From positions 124,001-188,000 of the forward strand of contig NZ_LDOT01000023.1 of NCBI RefSeq assembly GCF_001029445.1: a stretch of DNA of 64,000 nucleotides, in the 5' to 3' direction. This document shows, one piece after another, positions 42,669-51,916 of this stretch. The notes under the pieces were generated by a model. The model saw nothing but the letters and a program-made list of their open reading frames with translations, was not told where the DNA came from and ran no database searches. The translations under genes and the position numbers were made by a program. Every line of letters starts with the position of its first letter. Within the stretch, counting starts at the first letter, position 1. Source of the DNA: Photobacterium aquae. Lineage in GTDB: Bacteria; Pseudomonadota; Gammaproteobacteria; Enterobacterales; Vibrionaceae.

Positions 42669-43607
42669 ATGAGTTTCAGTCCTATCCTTGTTCCTATCGC
42701 GCCTGAGCAGGCGCTCAATGATTCGTTCCATCAAGCGTTTAGATTTGCCAATCAGTGCGCAGCACAGGTAACGTTGCTGAGCGTGATAGAAGATCTTGCC
42801 GAGTTAAAAGAAATATCTCGTTATTCATGTACGACCCTTGATCTACTGGATAAGGCCACCAAGATATATCACGATGCACTCAAGGAGCACGTCCATGTGC
42901 TCAAGAAGCAATATCCAAACATCTGTTTCAATATCAAAATACGAATAGGCGTACCATTTATCGAAATTGTCAAGGAAGCGAATGCCAGTCATTCATCCTT
43001 GGTGATCATCGACTCCCACCGTGCCAACAAAACCGATGCATGCAAGCGTGGTAGTAATACTCTTCATTTGATGCGTAAATCCGCCGTGCCCATTTGGTCG
43101 ATAAGTACCCATTCGCAACCTGTTAAGCAGGTTGTGGCGGCGATAGATTTGGCTAATCAGGACTATCAGGAATTTAATGCCAAAATAGTTGATTTGGCAG
43201 TGGAATTTTGTTCGGTAACTGGGGCTGAATTAACCCTTGTCCATGCATGGCGGCTTGAGTCTGAGGGTTTCCTTAGGAAGTGGAGCGGTTATGAGGACCT
43301 AGATATCGCCTTGCTGTCACAACAGATGCGCAGCGAGCGGCTTGAGCGTTTGAAGTCATTGCTGATCCCTTATGAAAATTCACCGATTGTGAAGCATATC
43401 AAGTTGCTCGAAGGTGAAACCCGTGAGGTGCTGCCCCGATATGTCGCCACAAGCGATACCGATTTGGTCATCCTTGGTTCATTGTCACGGACTGGAATTG
43501 CCGGCTTCTTGATGGGCAATACGGCTGAATCCATGCTCAATACCATGAGTTGTTCGGTGATCACATTGAAGCCAGATAGTTTCGTTTCGCCCGTGGTGGG
43601 GGAATAG
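42669..43607 (+). CDS. Tandem universal stress protein (UspE-like)
   Basis: A 312-residue cytoplasmic protein made of two Usp domains (about 1-145 and 150-305). Only the second carries a good ATP-binding signature, VILGSLSRTGIAGFLMGNTAE (about 270-290); the first has lost it (DSHRANKTDACKRGSNTLHL at the same place). This is the UspE/YdaA pattern. Start preceded by AAGGAGG, a strong Shine-Dalgarno. It stands at the head of a possible run of genes with the PsiE-like protein 29 bp downstream, and faces a divergent LysR regulator. Confidence 0.9.
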   Translation: MSFSPILVPIAPEQALNDSFHQAFRFANQCAAQVTLLSVIEDLAELKEISRYSCTTLDLLDKATKIYHDALKEHVHVLKKQYPNICFNIKIRIGVPFIEIVKEANASHSSLVIIDSHRANKTDACKRGSNTLHLMRKSAVPIWSISTHSQPVKQVVAAIDLANQDYQEFNAKIVDLAVEFCSVTGAELTLVHAWRLESEGFLRKWSGYEDLDIALLSQQMRSERLERLKSLLIPYENSPIVKHIKLLEGETREVLPRYVATSDTDLVILGSLSRTGIAGFLMGNTAESMLNTMSCSVITLKPDSFVSPVVGE

Positions 43608-43636
43608 GTGGATGAAGGTACGGGGAGGGGGTTGTT

Positions 43637-44080
43637 ATGGAAATCGACAACAACGATCTATTGTCAAAGAAGTTGCAGGTGGTTATTCATCTCGCCGTAC
43701 GTTCGTTATCTATTCTGATGGTTTTCGTCATTGTAATGGGCGTATTGGATGTCGCGTGGACACTATATCAACGATTGATTACGCCCCCTGTTTATATTTT
43801 GACTATCTCAGACATGCTGGCGACCTTCGGGGCGTTTATGGCGGTACTGATAGCCATAGAGATATTCATCAATATTACGATTTACCTTCGGGAGAGTGTC
43901 ATTCATGTAAAGATAGTAATGGCGACGGCGTTAATGGCGATTGCCCGGAAAGTGATCATTATTGATGTGGAGCAGATGGATGCTACGTATCTATATGGTA
44001 TTGCTGCGGTGGTCCTGAGTATGAGTGTCGGCTACTGGCTTATTCATTTGCTCCCCAGAAAGAGTCACCTTGAGGAATAA
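43637..44080 (+). CDS. PsiE-like (phosphate-starvation-inducible family) membrane protein
   Basis: A 147-residue inner-membrane protein with four hydrophobic segments (about 14-38, 58-85, 96-112, 118-138) spaced as in PsiE. The LITPPVYILTISDMLATFGAFMAVLIAIEIF stretch and the charged RESVIHVKIVMATALMAIARKVII loop are characteristic of the family. The function of PsiE is not established. It closely follows the universal stress protein gene (29 bp), and is preceded by a GGGGAGGGGG Shine-Dalgarno-like run. About 225 bp then separate it from modA. Confidence 0.8.
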   Translation: MEIDNNDLLSKKLQVVIHLAVRSLSILMVFVIVMGVLDVAWTLYQRLITPPVYILTISDMLATFGAFMAVLIAIEIFINITIYLRESVIHVKIVMATALMAIARKVIIIDVEQMDATYLYGIAAVVLSMSVGYWLIHLLPRKSHLEE

Positions 44081-44255
44081 TGGTGTGGTGCAGGTCTGTA
44101 CGTGATTGAAACAATGACACGAACAAATGGCCTGCATCCCGTATTTTAATTGACCTAAACGGCAGGGGGCGCTTGGAAAAGGAGTTTGGACCTCGTTTTA
44201 TTGCAGAAATAAGCACATATGGATGCAATGCTTATCTCGCGGTGTTTTCAGATAG

Positions 44256-44279
44256 CGTTATATACCTTACTATATATCG
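44256..44279. promoter_or_regulatory. ModE-like operator upstream of modA
   Basis: CGTTATATA-CCTTAC-TATATATCG is an inverted repeat with eight of nine complementary positions, and agrees with the ModE-box pattern described for E. coli (a CGxTATATA half site, six bases, and a complementary TATATAxCG half site). It sits 26-49 bp before the modA start. ModE with bound molybdate would repress the operon. No modE gene is in the window. Confidence 0.8.
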
Positions 44280-44304
44280 GCTTGAAAGGTATGAGGACAA
44301 AGCA

Positions 44305-45078
44305 ATGAAATGTGGTTATGTAGGCAAGGTATTATGTGTGCTTGGGTTGGGATTGGCTTCTATGGTGACTCAGGCCGCCGAGACCGTTACTGTATTTGCT
44401 GCATCATCGTTGACTAACGCGCTAAATGAAGTGGCTGCGTTGTACGAGAAGCAGGCAGGGGTAAAAGCACGTATATCGTATGCATCATCGTCTACGCTGG
44501 CGCGGCAAATTGCTCAGGGGGCACCGGCAGATATCTATCTATCAGCCAACGAGCGCTGGATGGATTACCTGCAAGAGATCGATACAATCCAGCCTAAGAC
44601 CCGTCAGTTACTGCTTGAAAACCACTTGGTCGTGGTTGCGCCAAATGACTATCCGAAAGATCATATTGAGGTGACAGCCGATTGGGATCTTGACCAAGCA
44701 CTTGAGGGCACCCGACTCGCCGTGGGTGATCCGAACCATGTACCGGCAGGTCTGTATACTAAGGAATCGTTTGAATCCCTAGGGCTATGGCAGCAAGCGC
44801 TTCCGCTGTTGGCTCAGGCCAATAATGTTCGCTCTGCGCTACTGCTGGTGGAACGTAAAGAGGCGATGTTGGGTGTGGTTTATAAAACCGATGCCATGAT
44901 TTCCCAAAAGGTAAAAATTGTCAGTGAATTGCCGGATAACAGTCATAGCCCAATTTCTTATCCTGTTGCTATTGTAAAAGATCGGGATATCGATACAGTA
45001 CTCGGCTTTTATCACTTTATGCTGTCAAAACAAGCAGCAGAGGTGTTCGCCCGTTACGGGTTTGGAGAAGCGCATTAG
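44305..45078 (+). CDS. modA: Molybdate ABC transporter, periplasmic binding protein
   Basis: A 257-residue periplasmic protein. A signal peptide covers residues 1-24 (through VTQAAE). The binding-site loop signature VTVFAASSLTNALNEVA and ASSSTLARQIAQGAPADIYLSAN match ModA, where the two serines in AASSL and the SSS of the second segment bind MoO4 oxygen atoms; the later YKTDAMIS holds the conserved tyrosine/aspartate. I place the start at the ATG at 44305 (GAGGA seven bases upstream), since the longer open frame to 44173 would add an unlikely N-terminus that crosses the operator. Followed by modB with a one-base overlap. Confidence 0.93.
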   Translation: MKCGYVGKVLCVLGLGLASMVTQAAETVTVFAASSLTNALNEVAALYEKQAGVKARISYASSSTLARQIAQGAPADIYLSANERWMDYLQEIDTIQPKTRQLLLENHLVVVAPNDYPKDHIEVTADWDLDQALEGTRLAVGDPNHVPAGLYTKESFESLGLWQQALPLLAQANNVRSALLLVERKEAMLGVVYKTDAMISQKVKIVSELPDNSHSPISYPVAIVKDRDIDTVLGFYHFMLSKQAAEVFARYGFGEAH

Positions 45079-45764
45079 TGTTAACGGATTATGAATTACA
45101 GGCATTGCTGTTAAGCCTGAAAATATCCGGTGTTTCGGTCTTGGTGAGTTTACCCTTGGGTATCGTCTGCGCTTGGTTGTTGGCTCGTTGCCAGTTTGTC
45201 GGCAAGTCGGTGCTTGATGGCTTGATCCATTTGCCCTTGGTGCTTCCGCCTGTGGTGATTGGCTACCTGTTGTTGGTTGTCATGGGACGCCAAGGTGTGT
45301 TGGGTAAGCTTTTTTATGAGTGGTTTGGTATTACCTTCAGTTTTAGCTGGCGAGGAGCGGTTATTGCCGTTGCCGTGGTTTCATTTCCTTTGATGGTTAG
45401 GGCGATACGCCTCGCTTTGGAGGGGGTGGATCGTAAATTGGAGCAGGCCGCTCGTACCTTGGGGGCAAGCCCGCTGAAAGTGTTTTTGACGATCACTCTG
45501 CCCTTGACGATGCCGGGGATCGTAACGGGCTCTATTCTTGCCTTTGCCCGTGCGTTGGGTGAGTTCGGGGCGACGATTACCTTTGTGTCCAACATTCCTG
45601 GTGAAACTCAAACAATCCCACTGGCGATGTACTCGTTTATCGAAACGCCTGGAGCCGAGGATCAAGCCGCCAGACTTTGTGTGATTGCCATTATCATTGC
45701 GCTGACATCGCTGTTGGTTTCTGAATGGTTATCGCGAATGGCCCGTCGTCGGCTGGAGGCTTAA
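45078..45764 (+). CDS. modB: Molybdate ABC transporter, permease
   Basis: A 228-residue inner-membrane permease with five to six helices. The EAA loop that contacts ModC is EQAARTLGASPLKVFLTITL (about 130-150), with the following LPLTMPGIVTGSILAFARALGEFGATI. It starts at GTG, which overlaps the stop of modA (TAGTG), and its stop overlaps the modC ATG (TAATG), so translation of all three is coupled. Dimeric in the transporter. Confidence 0.94.
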   Translation: MLTDYELQALLLSLKISGVSVLVSLPLGIVCAWLLARCQFVGKSVLDGLIHLPLVLPPVVIGYLLLVVMGRQGVLGKLFYEWFGITFSFSWRGAVIAVAVVSFPLMVRAIRLALEGVDRKLEQAARTLGASPLKVFLTITLPLTMPGIVTGSILAFARALGEFGATITFVSNIPGETQTIPLAMYSFIETPGAEDQAARLCVIAIIIALTSLLVSEWLSRMARRRLEA

Positions 45765-46849
45765 TGATCACGATTGATGTGAAAAAGGCACTGGGTGATT
45801 TGGATCTGGATGTTTCGCTGTCGTTGCCTATGCATGGGATCACGGCCATATTTGGTCGCTCTGGGGCTGGTAAAACCTCATTAATTAATATTATTAGTGG
45901 GTTAAGTACACCTGACAGCGGGGTGATCACGATTGGCTCGCATGTGCTTTTTGATAGCGAGCAGCAGGTCAATCTACCGCCTGAAAAACGTAAGATTGGC
46001 TATGTGTTTCAAGATGCCCGCTTGTTTCCGCATTATACGGTGAGCGGCAATTTGCGCTATGGCTGTAGCCAGCCCGATCCTGCCCAATGGGATAGTGTGG
46101 TTAACTTGTTGGGGATTGAACATCTTCTTAATCGTTATCCCGCATCATTGTCCGGAGGGGAGAAACAACGGGTGGCGATTGGCCGAGCCTTGTTGTCAAA
46201 TCCGGATATGTTGCTGATGGATGAGCCTCTTGCCTCATTGGACTTGCCCAGAAAGCAAGAACTTATGCCGTATTTGGAGCGCTTGGCGAAAGAAGTCAAA
46301 ATTCCAATCGTCTATGTTACCCATAGTCTGGATGAAATATTACGTCTTGCAGATCATATGGCGATGCTGAATCAAGGAAAGGTTTTAGTTTCAGGCCATG
46401 TGAACAGCGTATGGGGTTCACCGGAGATGCGACCTTGGCTTCCACCGAGGGAGCAGAGTTCATTGCTCAGTGCCAGGGTGAATTACCAACATCCCCATTA
46501 TGCGCTAACTCAGGTGATGCTCAATCATGATGCGTATTTATGGGTTAAGGAACTGAAACGCCAGCGTGGTGAATGGGTGAGGGTAAGGATCCATTCTAAC
46601 GATGTCTCTATTACCAAAGTTCGTCCTGAGCAAACCAGTATCCGTAATGTTCTGTCGGCACGGGTTGATAAGATCCACCCGGTCGATGATCAGCAGCAGG
46701 TGGAAGTGCGGCTTCGAGTGGGTGAGACGAATTTGTGGGCCAACATTACTTTATGGGCAGCTGATGAGTTGCGGCTACAGGTCGGCGATAAGGTATTTGC
46801 TCAAATAAAAGGGGTCAGCGTGACTCAAGATGATTTGGCTGCATTGTAA
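45764..46849 (+). CDS. modC: Molybdate ABC transporter, ATP-binding protein
   Basis: A 361-residue ATPase. Walker A is GRSGAGKTS (about 31-39), the ABC signature is LSGGEKQRVAIGRALL (about 130-145), Walker B is LLMDEPLASLD (about 151-161), and the switch His is in YVTHSLDE. Residues 290-360 form a TOBE/Mop domain (LSARVDKIHP; VEVRLRVGETNLWANIT), which in ModC binds molybdate and provides feedback (trans-inhibition). The start overlaps the modB stop by one base. A terminator follows. Confidence 0.95.
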   Translation: MITIDVKKALGDLDLDVSLSLPMHGITAIFGRSGAGKTSLINIISGLSTPDSGVITIGSHVLFDSEQQVNLPPEKRKIGYVFQDARLFPHYTVSGNLRYGCSQPDPAQWDSVVNLLGIEHLLNRYPASLSGGEKQRVAIGRALLSNPDMLLMDEPLASLDLPRKQELMPYLERLAKEVKIPIVYVTHSLDEILRLADHMAMLNQGKVLVSGHVNSVWGSPEMRPWLPPREQSSLLSARVNYQHPHYALTQVMLNHDAYLWVKELKRQRGEWVRVRIHSNDVSITKVRPEQTSIRNVLSARVDKIHPVDDQQQVEVRLRVGETNLWANITLWAADELRLQVGDKVFAQIKGVSVTQDDLAAL

Positions 46850-47284
46850 ATTGGGAATAATAAATTTCTGCTAAATATATCCGTAATAATCCATATCCCA
46901 AGTCTTCAATATTATAAGAGTCGTATTATGCGGCTCTTTTATTTTTATGGTGGCAGTCCGTATTGACTATGTATACAGCCATTAGGGTTTGTGAACATCG
47001 ACATAAATCAATGCAGAGTGATAATCTGTAATAGTCTTTATAAATCATGTTCTTATTGGTTTTATATTAGAGCTATGCCCTTTCGAATATGTCAGTATCG
47101 TGTCAGTTTGATTAAAAAACACCCGTTGCATATTGAAGCGTTCAGCCGGTAGTCAGTATAGTGTGCCCGCAAACATGACTGTATTACTATTATATATTAC
47201 CCAGAGGAATGCCACTGCGATGACAGTGCGGGGCTTATTTTGCCTTTTATTCCCATCGGATAAACATCAACGGCTGGTTATATT
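46850..47284. other. Intergenic region with modC terminator
   Basis: 435 bp. A stem-loop at 46916-46938 (AAGAGTCG with CGGCTCTT, one G-U pair) followed by TTATTTTT ends the modABC transcript. The rest, AT-rich to about 47200, presumably carries the promoter of the CAP lipoprotein gene; nothing specific recognised. Confidence 0.6.
46916..46946 (+). terminator. Terminator of modABC
   Basis: Eight-pair stem AAGAGTCG (46916-46923) with CGGCTCTT (46931-46938), seven-base loop, followed by TTATTTTT. Confidence 0.75.
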
Positions 47285-47941
47285 ATGAAACTCATTCCTA
47301 TCACTGTACTGTTTTCTGCATTGGTTCTTGCGGGTTGTGGCGGAGGCGGTGGCTCTGATTCATCGTCTACGAACTCCACGGGCGGAAACAAGACGCCAAC
47401 ACCAACAACGCCGGATAACAGTGGTTCTGTAGATAGCGGTTCAGTAGATAACGGCAGTACTGATACCGGTAATACAGGTGATAACACCAATACTAACAAT
47501 GGTGATGATGAGGTATTAGTTCCGGGCGAAACATTTGCCGAGAAAATGCTTTTTGCTGTTAACCAAGCGCGTAAGCAACAGCAAAATTGTGGTGGTGAAA
47601 TCATGCCAGCCGTACCGGCGTTGACATGGAATACCCAGCTTGAAGATGCTGCTCAGTTGCATTCCATTGATATGGCCAATACGCAGAACATGAGCCATAC
47701 AGGGAGTGACGGCAGTGATGCGGGTGAACGTATTTCTCGTACTGGCTACCAATATTCATCATGGGCAGAAAATGTTGCCTATGGTCAGGCTGACATTGAT
47801 GCGGTAATGACGGCTTGGATGAATAGTCCGGGTCACTGTAAAAATATTATGAGCAGCAGCGTAACAGAGATGGGGGCAGGAATGGATATGGGGAACAACA
47901 ACCGTAATTACTGGACTCAGGTATTTGCTAGACCACGCTAA
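47285..47941 (+). CDS. CAP/SCP-domain lipoprotein
   Basis: A 218-residue secreted lipoprotein. A signal peptide with lipobox LVLAGC (Cys at residue 18) is followed by a low-complexity linker of Gly, Ser, Thr, Asn and Asp (about 19-75) and a CAP (CRISP/antigen-5/PR-1) domain of the bacterial YkwD type (about 80-215). The domain signature AQLHSIDMANTQNMSHTGSD contains the His near 125-135, YSSWAENVAYG the conserved ENxA, and MNSPGHCKNIMSSSVTEMG the second His. Two extra cysteines (QQNCGGE and GHCKN) may form a disulfide. It is a surface or periplasmic protein of unknown biochemistry. Confidence 0.9.
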   Translation: MKLIPITVLFSALVLAGCGGGGGSDSSSTNSTGGNKTPTPTTPDNSGSVDSGSVDNGSTDTGNTGDNTNTNNGDDEVLVPGETFAEKMLFAVNQARKQQQNCGGEIMPAVPALTWNTQLEDAAQLHSIDMANTQNMSHTGSDGSDAGERISRTGYQYSSWAENVAYGQADIDAVMTAWMNSPGHCKNIMSSSVTEMGAGMDMGNNNRNYWTQVFARPR

Positions 47942-47949
47942 TGATTATA

Positions 47950-47976
47950 AAGGGACTCTGATGAGTCCCTTTTGTT
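47950..47976 (+). terminator. Terminator of CAP lipoprotein gene
   Basis: Nine-pair perfect stem AAGGGACTC (47950-47958) with GAGTCCCTT (47963-47971) and a four-base loop, then TTGTTT. Confidence 0.88.
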
Positions 47977-48046
47977 TATATGCCCTGAAGATACTGGATC
48001 TTTAAACGAGAAAGCGTATCGAGGTCATTTTTTGAGGGCACGGTCT

Positions 48047-48328
48047 TTAATGAGTCTGGCTGAATCTTTTGGCCGCTTCTAGCTGGTAGGTTTGGATGTC
48101 ATGTACCCATTGCGGTTTATTGATGACTTTAGCAAGTAGAATAGAGGGCATGACACAGCACAATAGCGGAATAGCGGTTTGGAAGTATGTTGTGGCGTAA
48201 GATACCTCGTTGGACAAATAATTAAACAGCCCAAGTATGCTGAAGATCACTCCGAGCATAACCATAATGCTTGAAATGACGAGGCCAAGGCCAAGAATAT
48301 CTCTGACATATAATTTTGATGCGTTCAT
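48047..48328 (-). CDS. Small two-helix membrane protein, unknown function
   Basis: A 93-residue protein with two hydrophobic helices (about 10-36 and 50-72) and an amphipathic charged tail (QTYQLEAAKRFSQTH). No family recognised. A TTG at 48346 could extend it by six residues, but the ATG at 48328 is the more ordinary start. It lies between the CAP lipoprotein and the DUF4336 gene. Confidence 0.6.
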   Translation of the reverse strand: MNASKLYVRDILGLGLVISSIMVMLGVIFSILGLFNYLSNEVSYATTYFQTAIPLLCCVMPSILLAKVINKPQWVHDIQTYQLEAAKRFSQTH

Positions 48329-48494
48329 AATTCGATGTTCCAACAAGATTAATTGTCTGAAATATACGCCTTAATATTGAACTTTAAGTGACTCATATCA
48401 CATATGAACAGGGTTGACTCGATAACTGGCGTTTTATTGATACAAGGCAAAATTGTATCAATTACAAGCATTAATGGATAATAGCGGGCATTAA

Positions 48495-49178
48495 TTATGC
48501 TTTTAGTGCCCATTGAAACGCACGGTGAAGCACTTGTTTACCATTGGTTGGGATGTTCTTCCCATGAGCAAGGATAATTCGGTCGAAGGGCCAGGTTAGA
48601 ATTTCCTGCAATGATTGTCGTAATCGTGTCTTGTTATGGAAGGTGATACGCCAGTACAGAGGCATTGATGGTTGGTAGTAGCAACCGTTCAGTACACCTA
48701 GTAATAGGGTCAGTGGGTGGCGGCTTTGGTGAAACCAAGCAAGGGTGTCGCCAACTATTAGGGTCTCCGAAATGGGATCACAAAAGATAACCTCTTCCAT
48801 CCGGTCGCTCCCGCGAAGCAACGTTTGAAAAAGCTGATTGCGCCATTGGGGAGGGCAGTGGCTGCCGAGTGCATCGTCGAATGCGAGATCGGTGCGCTTT
48901 TGCTGAAGGCCGGGTGGGGCATAGAAATAGGCGTTGGGGTAGGCAAGCCACCATTCTGACAAGAATAGATGATGGTTCATATTCGGGCTGACAATGGCCG
49001 AAACTTTCCCTAGTTTGGTCAGCTCAAGTTGTATTTGGGTGGTAAGCTCAATGGGTGAATGGATCAACAATTGTTCGTTGTCGAGCTTTATCACAGTCAT
49101 GCGTGTACCGACAGGAATGCCGCTCATTGTGAGCGGCATATCTTGGTACCAAAGGCGATCTTTGCACCATTCAATCAT
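48495..49178 (-). CDS. DUF4336-family protein (metallo-beta-lactamase-like fold)
   Basis: A 227-residue protein. The N-terminal RMTVIKLDNEQLLIHSPIEL, then VSAIVSPNMNHHLFLSEWW, ETLIVGDTLAWF, and the final DRIILAHGKNI match DUF4336, which is a degenerate metallo-beta-lactamase-type fold. The classical HxHxDH zinc site of the superfamily is reduced to NMNHHLF here, so hydrolase activity is doubtful. It is the downstream gene of malT with a 29-bp gap, probably cotranscribed. Confidence 0.8.
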   Translation of the reverse strand: MIEWCKDRLWYQDMPLTMSGIPVGTRMTVIKLDNEQLLIHSPIELTTQIQLELTKLGKVSAIVSPNMNHHLFLSEWWLAYPNAYFYAPPGLQQKRTDLAFDDALGSHCPPQWRNQLFQTLLRGSDRMEEVIFCDPISETLIVGDTLAWFHQSRHPLTLLLGVLNGCYYQPSMPLYWRITFHNKTRLRQSLQEILTWPFDRIILAHGKNIPTNGKQVLHRAFQWALKA

Positions 49179-49207
49179 AGGTTATCCTTAACCTGATGGG
49201 CTCTTTC

Positions 49208-51916
49208 CTAGAATCCCATGAGTTTCAACAATTTTTCTGCTGTTTCAATGGCCTGTTGTCGGTTTGCAATATTAAGCTTCTGATATAAATTTCGGATATG
49301 GGTTTTGATGGTTGTTGAAGCCACATCCAACTCCGAGGCAATTTGCTCGTTGCTGTAACCGGTATAGATTAAACCAAGGACTTGCCATTCTCGCTGGGTA
49401 AGCGGACTGGTACGGATAAGCTCTGGTATATCCGGCAGGTTCAGCAGTTTCTCGACAAAACTCTCATCAAAGTGCACCGAGCGATTACGCTCCTTGCTCG
49501 TCATTTCCCTGAGTAGCTGACGGGCGCGGTGAAGTTCAAATTCATTAAGTGCTTTCGAGTCAACGAGCTCTTGCAGCAAATCGCAAATTTGGCTGCCGTC
49601 ACACAGGAAGATGCCAATCATACCTGTACTGTTGGTTAGCGAGATTGCTTCTTTGAGCTGCGCTAGGGAACGTTCACGTTGTCCTTGCAACTTGCTCAAG
49701 ATTGCTTGTATCACAAGGTTGCGATTTTTATCTGTGATCAGATTATGTTTCTTGCAACTTTCTTCAAGCATCGCAAATATTTTTTCTGCGCGTTCAAACT
49801 CTCCGAGATTGACACAGGCCCGGCCGATATTGCGCCATTGTAGTTGCTGAAAGTGGTTGCAGGCTCCGTCAGGTTGCTCGGCTTTTACTAGCCAGTTACG
49901 GATACTTTCCATGTTGTCGGTAAGTTGCCAGTAAAGCAGGTTGGCTAGATCGGTGTTGGCTCGCCAGTCGATATGATAGCAGGAACGATCCATCATGCTG
50001 TTACAGAGGTCAAGGTAACGAGCGGCCTTGTCTTGTTCGCCCCGGGTAATGGCGATGCGTGCCAGCATGGCATAGGCATGAAGCGATTTGGTTTCGTCGT
50101 AGGGCGCAAGTACTTCAAGACTTTTGTGGGCGGCTTCTTCCGCTTCATCCAAGCGGTTCCAGCACCATAGGATCTGTGCCCGTAAACGAAGGAGAAATTC
50201 ATGGAGCGGCACTTGCTGGAGGTGCTGTTCGCGTACCAGTTTGAAGGCTTGGTCCAATAGTTCAAAAGCAGCTTGGGCATAGCCCTGTGCCAATAGAATT
50301 TCTGATTGTTGCAACAACGCCCATAGCGCCTGATGATAGACGTGGTATTGGCGTGCCATTTTTTCGGTCTGCTGCATCATTGGTAGGGCTCGGCTTAGAT
50401 TGCCGAGGCAGTGGTGCACTTCTCCGACGACCGAGGTAGCGACAATGCGGCTGCGGTAGGTTGTTGACGGTAATTGCCCTAGCGCCTGCTCAGAAAGGGT
50501 CAGCGCTAGCTCCGGTTTGCTTTGGTTAATAGCGACTTGGGCTCGAAGTGCATTGAATTCACCAAGAATCGCATCATCCAGCGTTATATTACGCTTTTGT
50601 AACTCGGCTTCAGATTCGGTGATCATATCACCGACATCGTTATAGCGGTGCTGACTCTGTACGAGCCACATTCTCAATAGGCACAGGCGCGGGTTAGTGT
50701 AGAGTTCATCGTGACTGATGGCAGAGATGGCATCTTCGAGTAACTTCATTTCGCCGTGGTGGAACATTTCCCAGCCATAGTCGCAAAGAATATCGATGAC
50801 GAGTAACGTATCTTCGCATTTTCGGGCATGAAGCAGTGCTTGCTGCGGTGAATTTTGTTTGAGCCAGGCTCGGGCTGCTTGGGCGTGTAGCTCCGCGCGC
50901 TGCTGTGGAATTTGGGCGTAGCGCTGGTGGCGGAGGAATTCGGCAAATAGGTTATGGAAGCGATACCAATTATTGTCGCCTTCAAGGGTATTGAGGAACA
51001 GGCCGAAGCGGTTTAAGGATTCCAGCATCGCCAATGCATCGCTACGGCCAGTAAGATCACTGACGAGCTGTGCATTGAACATATCCAGTACCGAGCAATG
51101 CAGTAAAAACTGCTGAGTCTCGTGATCGAGCTGATCGAACACTTCTTCGGCAAGATAGTCCCAGAGGTGGCCACGGTTGAAGCTGGCCATCGATTCAGCC
51201 GATGCCACAAGGTTGTTCGGGTTCTGCTGGGCATGGAGGGCGATGAGCTGCAAGGCGGATGGCCAACCTTCTACTTGGCGGTGCAGGGTACGAAGTACGG
51301 TTTCTTCGATATTGTCGCCGATTCGTTTGCTAAAGAAGCGTTCGGTTTCTTCCTCGTCAAAGGCCAGCAAATCGTTGTCGACCTCAATAAGGAGATCACG
51401 AATGCGCAGGTTGGCGGTTCCCAGCGGAGGCAGCGTTCGGCTGGTGACGACGAGGGTAAGGTTATCCGGCATGTTCTTGAGGAAGAAGCGGAGGCCATCG
51501 TGGATTTCGTCATTATGGATAACATGATAGTCGTCCAACACCAGATAAGTTTGTTCGCGGTAGTCGCTCAGTTCTCCGAATAACTCACTGAAGAGGGTGC
51601 TCAAGCAGGCAAATTGGCGGCGCTCGGCCATGGCTTGGGTACGTTGACAGCTGTTGTTAGTCGCTTTGTTGATTGCTTGCATAAGGTAATTGGCAAAGCG
51701 AAATGCATCGTTGTCGTTTTCATCTATGTTGAACCAACCGGTATGCGGGTGTTCATTAAGCCATTGGGCGGCCATGGTTGTCTTGCCAAAACCGGCTGGG
51801 GAGCGAAAAAGCACAAGGTGATAGAACGGTGCTTGCTCCAGCGTTTTTAACAAACGCGGGCGAAGAATGGCATTGTGAAGGCGAGCCGGTCGGGTCAGTT
51901 TAGAAGGTATCCACAT
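49208..51916 (-). CDS. malT: MalT, maltodextrin regulon transcriptional activator
   Basis: A 902-residue STAND-type activator of the LuxR large-ATP-binding subgroup. The N-terminus (MWIPSKLTRPARLHNAILRP) is typical of MalT. Walker A is SPAGFGKTT (39-47), and a Walker B-like strand is TYLVLDDYHVI (about 122-132). Residues about 410-800 are TPR/SUPR-type helical repeats that bind maltotriose in the E. coli protein, and the LuxR-type helix-turn-helix is at about 830-895 (LTQREWQVLGLIYTGYSNEQ; IKTHIRNLYQKLN). ATP and maltotriose activate it at MalT boxes. Divergent from malP-malQ-glgB across a 599-bp region with several box cores. Confidence 0.97.
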   Translation of the reverse strand: MWIPSKLTRPARLHNAILRPRLLKTLEQAPFYHLVLFRSPAGFGKTTMAAQWLNEHPHTGWFNIDENDNDAFRFANYLMQAINKATNNSCQRTQAMAERRQFACLSTLFSELFGELSDYREQTYLVLDDYHVIHNDEIHDGLRFFLKNMPDNLTLVVTSRTLPPLGTANLRIRDLLIEVDNDLLAFDEEETERFFSKRIGDNIEETVLRTLHRQVEGWPSALQLIALHAQQNPNNLVASAESMASFNRGHLWDYLAEEVFDQLDHETQQFLLHCSVLDMFNAQLVSDLTGRSDALAMLESLNRFGLFLNTLEGDNNWYRFHNLFAEFLRHQRYAQIPQQRAELHAQAARAWLKQNSPQQALLHARKCEDTLLVIDILCDYGWEMFHHGEMKLLEDAISAISHDELYTNPRLCLLRMWLVQSQHRYNDVGDMITESEAELQKRNITLDDAILGEFNALRAQVAINQSKPELALTLSEQALGQLPSTTYRSRIVATSVVGEVHHCLGNLSRALPMMQQTEKMARQYHVYHQALWALLQQSEILLAQGYAQAAFELLDQAFKLVREQHLQQVPLHEFLLRLRAQILWCWNRLDEAEEAAHKSLEVLAPYDETKSLHAYAMLARIAITRGEQDKAARYLDLCNSMMDRSCYHIDWRANTDLANLLYWQLTDNMESIRNWLVKAEQPDGACNHFQQLQWRNIGRACVNLGEFERAEKIFAMLEESCKKHNLITDKNRNLVIQAILSKLQGQRERSLAQLKEAISLTNSTGMIGIFLCDGSQICDLLQELVDSKALNEFELHRARQLLREMTSKERNRSVHFDESFVEKLLNLPDIPELIRTSPLTQREWQVLGLIYTGYSNEQIASELDVASTTIKTHIRNLYQKLNIANRQQAIETAEKLLKLMGF

